Assembly: GCF_014596445.1 (NCBI RefSeq)
Contig: NZ_MECL01000002.1
Location: 119,940 to 183,939 of the forward strand
Source: Streptomyces sp. CBMA29
Lineage (GTDB): Bacteria > Actinomycetota > Actinomycetes > Streptomycetales > Streptomycetaceae
DNA: 64,000 nt
Direction of reading: 5' to 3'
Below are positions 61,148 through 64,000 of the stretch, in pieces. The translations under genes and the position numbers were made by a program. The notes below the pieces were generated by a model. That model did no database searches and was not told the origin of the DNA. It worked only from the letters and a program-made list of their open reading frames with translations. Within the stretch, counting starts at the first letter, position 1. Each line of letters opens with the position of its first letter.

Positions 61148-62087
61148 CCGACTCCGGGGCCTCCGTGGCCCCGTGGGCCTCAGCCACCTCAGCCACCTCG
61201 ATCACCTCCACGTCCTCGCCCTCCGCCTCGGGCGGCGCCGCGTACCTCGGCGTCGCCGTCCACGCGGCGCAGTACAGCAGCAGCTTCGCCATGAAGTTGA
61301 TCCAGAGCAGCAGGGCGACCGGCGTACCGAAGGCGCCGTACACGTTCTTGCCCGCGACGCCCTGGAGGTAGCCGCTGAGCAGCACCTTCAGCAGCTCGAA
61401 GCCGACCGCGCCGATGAGCGCCGCCTGGACCACGGCGCGGCGCGGTGGATCGACGCCCGGCAGCAGCGTCAGCAGGTAGGTCAGGATCAGGAAGTCGGCC
61501 AGGACGGCGATGCAGAAGCCGAGGACGGTCAGCAGCGCGCGGCCGGGGCCGTGGTCGGCGAGCCCGGCCTTGTGGACGGTCCAGTCGACGGCCGCGGTCG
61601 CGAAGCCGGAGGCGGCGAGCGAGAGCAGGGCCGCCGCGCCGAGGCCGAGCAGGATGCCGCCGTCGGCCAGTTTGGCGACGACGGGGTTGCGCTCCTCGTC
61701 GTCCTTGTCCCAGACCGCGCGCAGGCAGTCGCGCAGCGAGCCGACCCAGCCGATACCGGTGAAGAGCAGCGCGGCACCGGCGATTCCGCCGATGGTCCCG
61801 GCGTTGGCGACCAGACCGTTGATGTCGAGCTGGTCGGCGATGCCGGGGATCTGGTCGGAGATCTTGTGCTGGAGGGTGTCGAGCTGATGCTGCGACAGCA
61901 GCGCGGCGCCGACCGCGGCGACGACCGCGAGCAGCGGGAAGAGCGAGAGGAAGCTGGTGAAGGTCATCGCGGCGGCCAGCCGCGTCCAGTGGACGCTCTG
62001 GAGGTGCGCGAAGGCGCGCCAGCCGTGTGTCCGCATCGCCGCGGCGATGCGCGGGCCGATCCAGGGCAACCTTGTCAACCAGTCCAT
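60951..62087 (-). CDS. YihY/BrkB-family membrane protein with low-complexity tail
   Basis: The 378-residue protein has six membrane helices in about residues 35-275 and family motifs AAAMTFTSFLSLFPLL, GIGWVGSLRDCLRAVW and AFGTPVALLLWINFMA. The C-terminal 90 residues are charged, with Asp-Gln/Pro-Gln repeats, encoded opposite the Pro/Gly repeats of the carboxypeptidase gene. Function of the family is unclear. Confidence 0.88.
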   Translation of the reverse strand: MDWLTRLPWIGPRIAAAMRTHGWRAFAHLQSVHWTRLAAAMTFTSFLSLFPLLAVVAAVGAALLSQHQLDTLQHKISDQIPGIADQLDINGLVANAGTIGGIAGAALLFTGIGWVGSLRDCLRAVWDKDDEERNPVVAKLADGGILLGLGAAALLSLAASGFATAAVDWTVHKAGLADHGPGRALLTVLGFCIAVLADFLILTYLLTLLPGVDPPRRAVVQAALIGAVGFELLKVLLSGYLQGVAGKNVYGAFGTPVALLLWINFMAKLLLYCAAWTATPRYAAPPEAEGEDVEVIEVAEVAEAHGATEAPESVNPSGAGSGVRDRKPDRKHDQAQDRDQPQPQDRDQPQDQDQDRDQAQDQDPHRPGTAAGGASVPR

Positions 62088-62097
62088 GACGGGGGGC

Positions 62098-62538
62098 CTA
62101 CCCTCCCCCGGCCCGCGCAGTCCCGCGGAACACGAAGGTGCGGGTCCCCCAGAAGCGCAGCGCGGTCGCGAGGACCATGCCGATCCCGGCGCCCGACACG
62201 ACGTCGGCGCGCGCGCTGGCCAGCCCGAGCACGTAGTGCGATACGCCCAGACAGCCCAGCTGTACGAGCGCGCCCGCCACGTTCACGGCGAAGAAGACCC
62301 CGTACTGCCGCGCCCTGCCCACCGCGGGGGTCCGGCCCCGGTAGGTCCCCAGCGCGTTCCCGAGATACGCCACCGTGCACCCGGCGAGGAACGACAGCGC
62401 CTTCGCCCCGATCGGCCCGAACCCGCCGGGGCCGCGCAGCCAGACGAACAGCCCGAGGTCGGCGGCGTACGCGGCGCCGCCCGCGAGGGCGAAGCCGAGG
62501 ACTTCCGAGAGCGGGCCCCGCGGGGAGCGCGCCCTCAC
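62098..62538 (-). CDS. GtrA-family membrane protein
   Basis: The 146-residue protein has four helices and the GtrA pattern FALAGGAAYAADLGLFVWL, FLAGCTVAYLGNALGTYRGR and LRFWGTRTFVFRG. GtrA-like proteins move or support lipid-linked sugars such as polyprenyl-phosphate glycosides. GTG 62538 overlaps the stop of the prenyltransferase gene by four bases, matching a link to decaprenyl-phosphoryl-ribose/arabinose metabolism. Confidence 0.88.
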   Translation of the reverse strand: MRARSPRGPLSEVLGFALAGGAAYAADLGLFVWLRGPGGFGPIGAKALSFLAGCTVAYLGNALGTYRGRTPAVGRARQYGVFFAVNVAGALVQLGCLGVSHYVLGLASARADVVSGAGIGMVLATALRFWGTRTFVFRGTARAGGG

Positions 62539-63620
62539 CGGTTGACCGCCGCCAGGACGTAGAGGACGACCCAGGCCAGGGCGATGACGACCAGGGCGCG
62601 GTCGCGCAGGACGACGTCCTCGGGGGCGCCCGCGGAGCCCGCGTCGGCGAAGACGGCGTAGCGCAGGACGGAGAGGATGAAGGGGATCATCGAGAGCTGC
62701 CGCCAGGGGAGCCAGCCGTTGGGCGAGGCGCCGGTCTCCATGGACCACAGACAGTAGGCGAGTACGGCGCCGCCCGCGGCGAGCTGCCAGACGAAGCGCA
62801 GGTAGCCGGTGGTGTACGCGCCGAGGAGGGCGCGGGAGGCGCCGACTTCGGCGCCGCCGTCGGAGGTCTCCGAGCCCTCGGGCGGCGCGGGGGCCGCCGC
62901 GTCGGTGGCGTCCGGCTGCGGTCCGACCGTCGGGGCCGCGGGGGCCGCCGCCGTGGCCCGTTCGGCGAGCCGCGACATCAGGACGAGTTCGGAGTAGCGC
63001 TTGGCGGCGACCATGAACAGCGCGCCGAAACCCGAGGTGATCAGGAACCAGCGGGACAGGTCGATGCCGAGGGCGAGGCCGCCCGCCATGGCGCGCATCA
63101 GGAAACCGGTGGTGACGATGACCAGGTCGACGACCAGCATGTGCTTGAGCCACACGCAGTAGGCGAGCTGCATGACCACGTATCCGGCGAGCAGCCCGGC
63201 CGTGTCCGGGTCGCAGAGCACCCCGGCCGCCGCGGGCGCGAGGATCGCGAGGGCGCCGCCTACGGCGTACGCGATCGGTACCGGGACCTGGCCGCAGGCC
63301 ACCGGGCGGGCGCACTTGACGGGGTGGGCGCGGTCGGCGTCGGCGTCGCGGGCGTCGTTGATCAGATAGACGGCGGCGGAGCAGCCCGTGAAGAGCACGA
63401 AGACGACGGCGAGCTGGAGGACGGCGTGCGCGGACAGCAGGTGCCCGGCGGCCAGCGGCGCGGCCAGCACCAGGACGTTCTTGACCCACTGCCGGGGCCG
63501 GGCGGTCCGCACCAGACCGGCGGGCAGGCCCCGTACGGACACCCGGGGTGAGAAGCGTCCGGCCGGGGGGACGGCGGTCGCCGGTACGTCGTCGATGAGC
63601 GCGGCGGTGCGTTCCGTCAT
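62535..63620 (-). CDS. decaprenyl-phosphate phosphoribosyltransferase (UbiA superfamily)
   Basis: The 361-residue membrane enzyme resembles mycobacterial Rv3806c, which joins PRPP to decaprenyl phosphate. Motifs: RPRQWVKNVLVLAAPL, YLINDARDADADRAHP (NDxxDxxxD metal/phosphate site) and KHMLVVDLVIV. About nine helices are predicted. An Ala/Pro-rich insert (about 227-262) in a loop is unusual. ATG 63620 overlaps the stop of the PAP2 gene. In Streptomyces the product probably feeds ribose/arabinose or other wall sugars. Confidence 0.85.
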   Translation of the reverse strand: MTERTAALIDDVPATAVPPAGRFSPRVSVRGLPAGLVRTARPRQWVKNVLVLAAPLAAGHLLSAHAVLQLAVVFVLFTGCSAAVYLINDARDADADRAHPVKCARPVACGQVPVPIAYAVGGALAILAPAAAGVLCDPDTAGLLAGYVVMQLAYCVWLKHMLVVDLVIVTTGFLMRAMAGGLALGIDLSRWFLITSGFGALFMVAAKRYSELVLMSRLAERATAAAPAAPTVGPQPDATDAAAPAPPEGSETSDGGAEVGASRALLGAYTTGYLRFVWQLAAGGAVLAYCLWSMETGASPNGWLPWRQLSMIPFILSVLRYAVFADAGSAGAPEDVVLRDRALVVIALAWVVLYVLAAVNR

Positions 63621-64000
63621 GACGGCCGCCCTCCGCGCAGGGCCCAGTTCCGGCCGAGCCGGGCGGTGACGGCGCCGAGCAGCGCGCCGCAGGCCACGTC
63701 GCTCGGGTAGTGGACGCCGACGACCATCCGGGACACGCACATGGCGGCGGCGAGCGGCGGGAGCGGCGCGGCGAACGCGGTGCGGGGCATCAGTGCCCCG
63801 AAGGCGACGACGGCCGCGGTGGCCGAGGTGGCGTGCGAACTGGGGAAGCTGTGCCGTCCGGCGGTGCGGACCAGCGGTTCGGCGTCGGGCAGCACCGGGC
63901 GCGGGCGGCGTACGACCCGTTTGACGCCCATGCTCGTCGCGTGGGCCGCGCCGACCAGTGCGGTGGCGCGCAGCCAGGCGCCGCGGCGGCCGGGGTCGGC
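63617..64000 (-). CDS. PAP2-family phosphatase, 5' part outside window
   Basis: The visible 127 C-terminal residues show all three PAP2 motifs: KRVVRRPRP, SFPSSHATS and SRMVVGVHYPSDV with its His and Asp. Given its coupling to the phosphoribosyltransferase, it is likely the phosphatase that removes the 5-phosphate from decaprenylphosphoryl-5-phosphoribose (Rv3807c type). The N-terminus lies beyond the window. Confidence 0.85.
   Translation of the reverse strand, partial: ADPGRRGAWLRATALVGAAHATSMGVKRVVRRPRPVLPDAEPLVRTAGRHSFPSSHATSATAAVVAFGALMPRTAFAAPLPPLAAAMCVSRMVVGVHYPSDVACGALLGAVTARLGRNWALRGGRPS

Noticed and set aside
60993..63551. Long forward reading frame (852 codons) opposite the YihY, GtrA and UbiA genes
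   Set aside because: The opposite strand has full families with overlaps and motifs; this frame has shadow composition.

Overview
The window is very GC-rich, high-confidence Streptomyces-type DNA. It shows GTG, TTG and apparently CTG or ATC starts, tight ATGA/GTGA overlaps, SCO4848- and SCO1431-type membrane proteins and a Kdn/sialic-acid-type wall glycopolymer cluster. Gene order from about 15.7 kb to the end resembles, from memory and reversed, the S. coelicolor SCO4846-SCO4901 stretch.

Left region (1 to about 15.76 kb): the right-hand part of an integrated temperate phage-like element whose left end lies outside the window. A rightward module (1-10.47 kb) carries a RuvC-like resolvase, a SpoVS-like protein, a run of small unrecognised, probably virion-related proteins, a three-domain fibronectin III protein, an amidase-LysM endolysin, a membrane-anchored transglycosylase, Cys-rich proteins, an HNH nuclease and a large protein with a tRNA-guanine-transglycosylase/DpdA-like N-terminus that lacks the expected nucleophile. 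A 340-bp noncoding stretch with four perfect stem-loops separates it from a leftward module of small accessory genes that ends with a large serine integrase. The element sits inside the adenosine deaminase gene, which is cut just after its metal-ligand Asp and reads 15 codons into phage DNA.

Nucleoside region (15.7-25.8 kb): truncated ada, an alpha/beta hydrolase, a lipoprotein, then a leftward operon for nucleoside uptake and salvage (ABC ATPase, two permeases, cytidine deaminase, thymidine phosphorylase) and a separate BMP-type nucleoside-binding lipoprotein. The same palindrome, CTACGCGCGTAG or a close variant, precedes ada, the ABC operon and the BMP gene, suggesting one regulon.

Middle region (26-37.7 kb): an M20 amidohydrolase, a decayed cutA, and a wall glycopolymer cluster (glycosyltransferases, two sialyl/polysialyltransferase-like proteins, a NeuB-type synthase without its SAF domain, a cytidylyltransferase-phosphatase fusion, a DUF6716-like protein). 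This fits the Kdn-containing teichulosonic acid known from Streptomyces walls.

Right region (37.7-64 kb): core metabolism and envelope genes. These are a coenzyme-B12 acyl-CoA mutase large subunit, an L,D-transpeptidase, an ECF sigma factor, an OHCU-decarboxylase-like protein, the sdhCDAB operon with an unusual leader, a MarR/MFS divergent pair with operator, an LPxTG-type surface protein, a two-component system divergent from an MMPL transporter, a TetR-controlled cluster with paired operators, a D,D-carboxypeptidase overlapping a YihY protein tail-to-tail, and the GtrA/UbiA/PAP2 genes of decaprenyl-phosphoryl-ribose metabolism. Short tandem repeats in the C-terminal coding ends of several chromosomal genes are a recurring feature.
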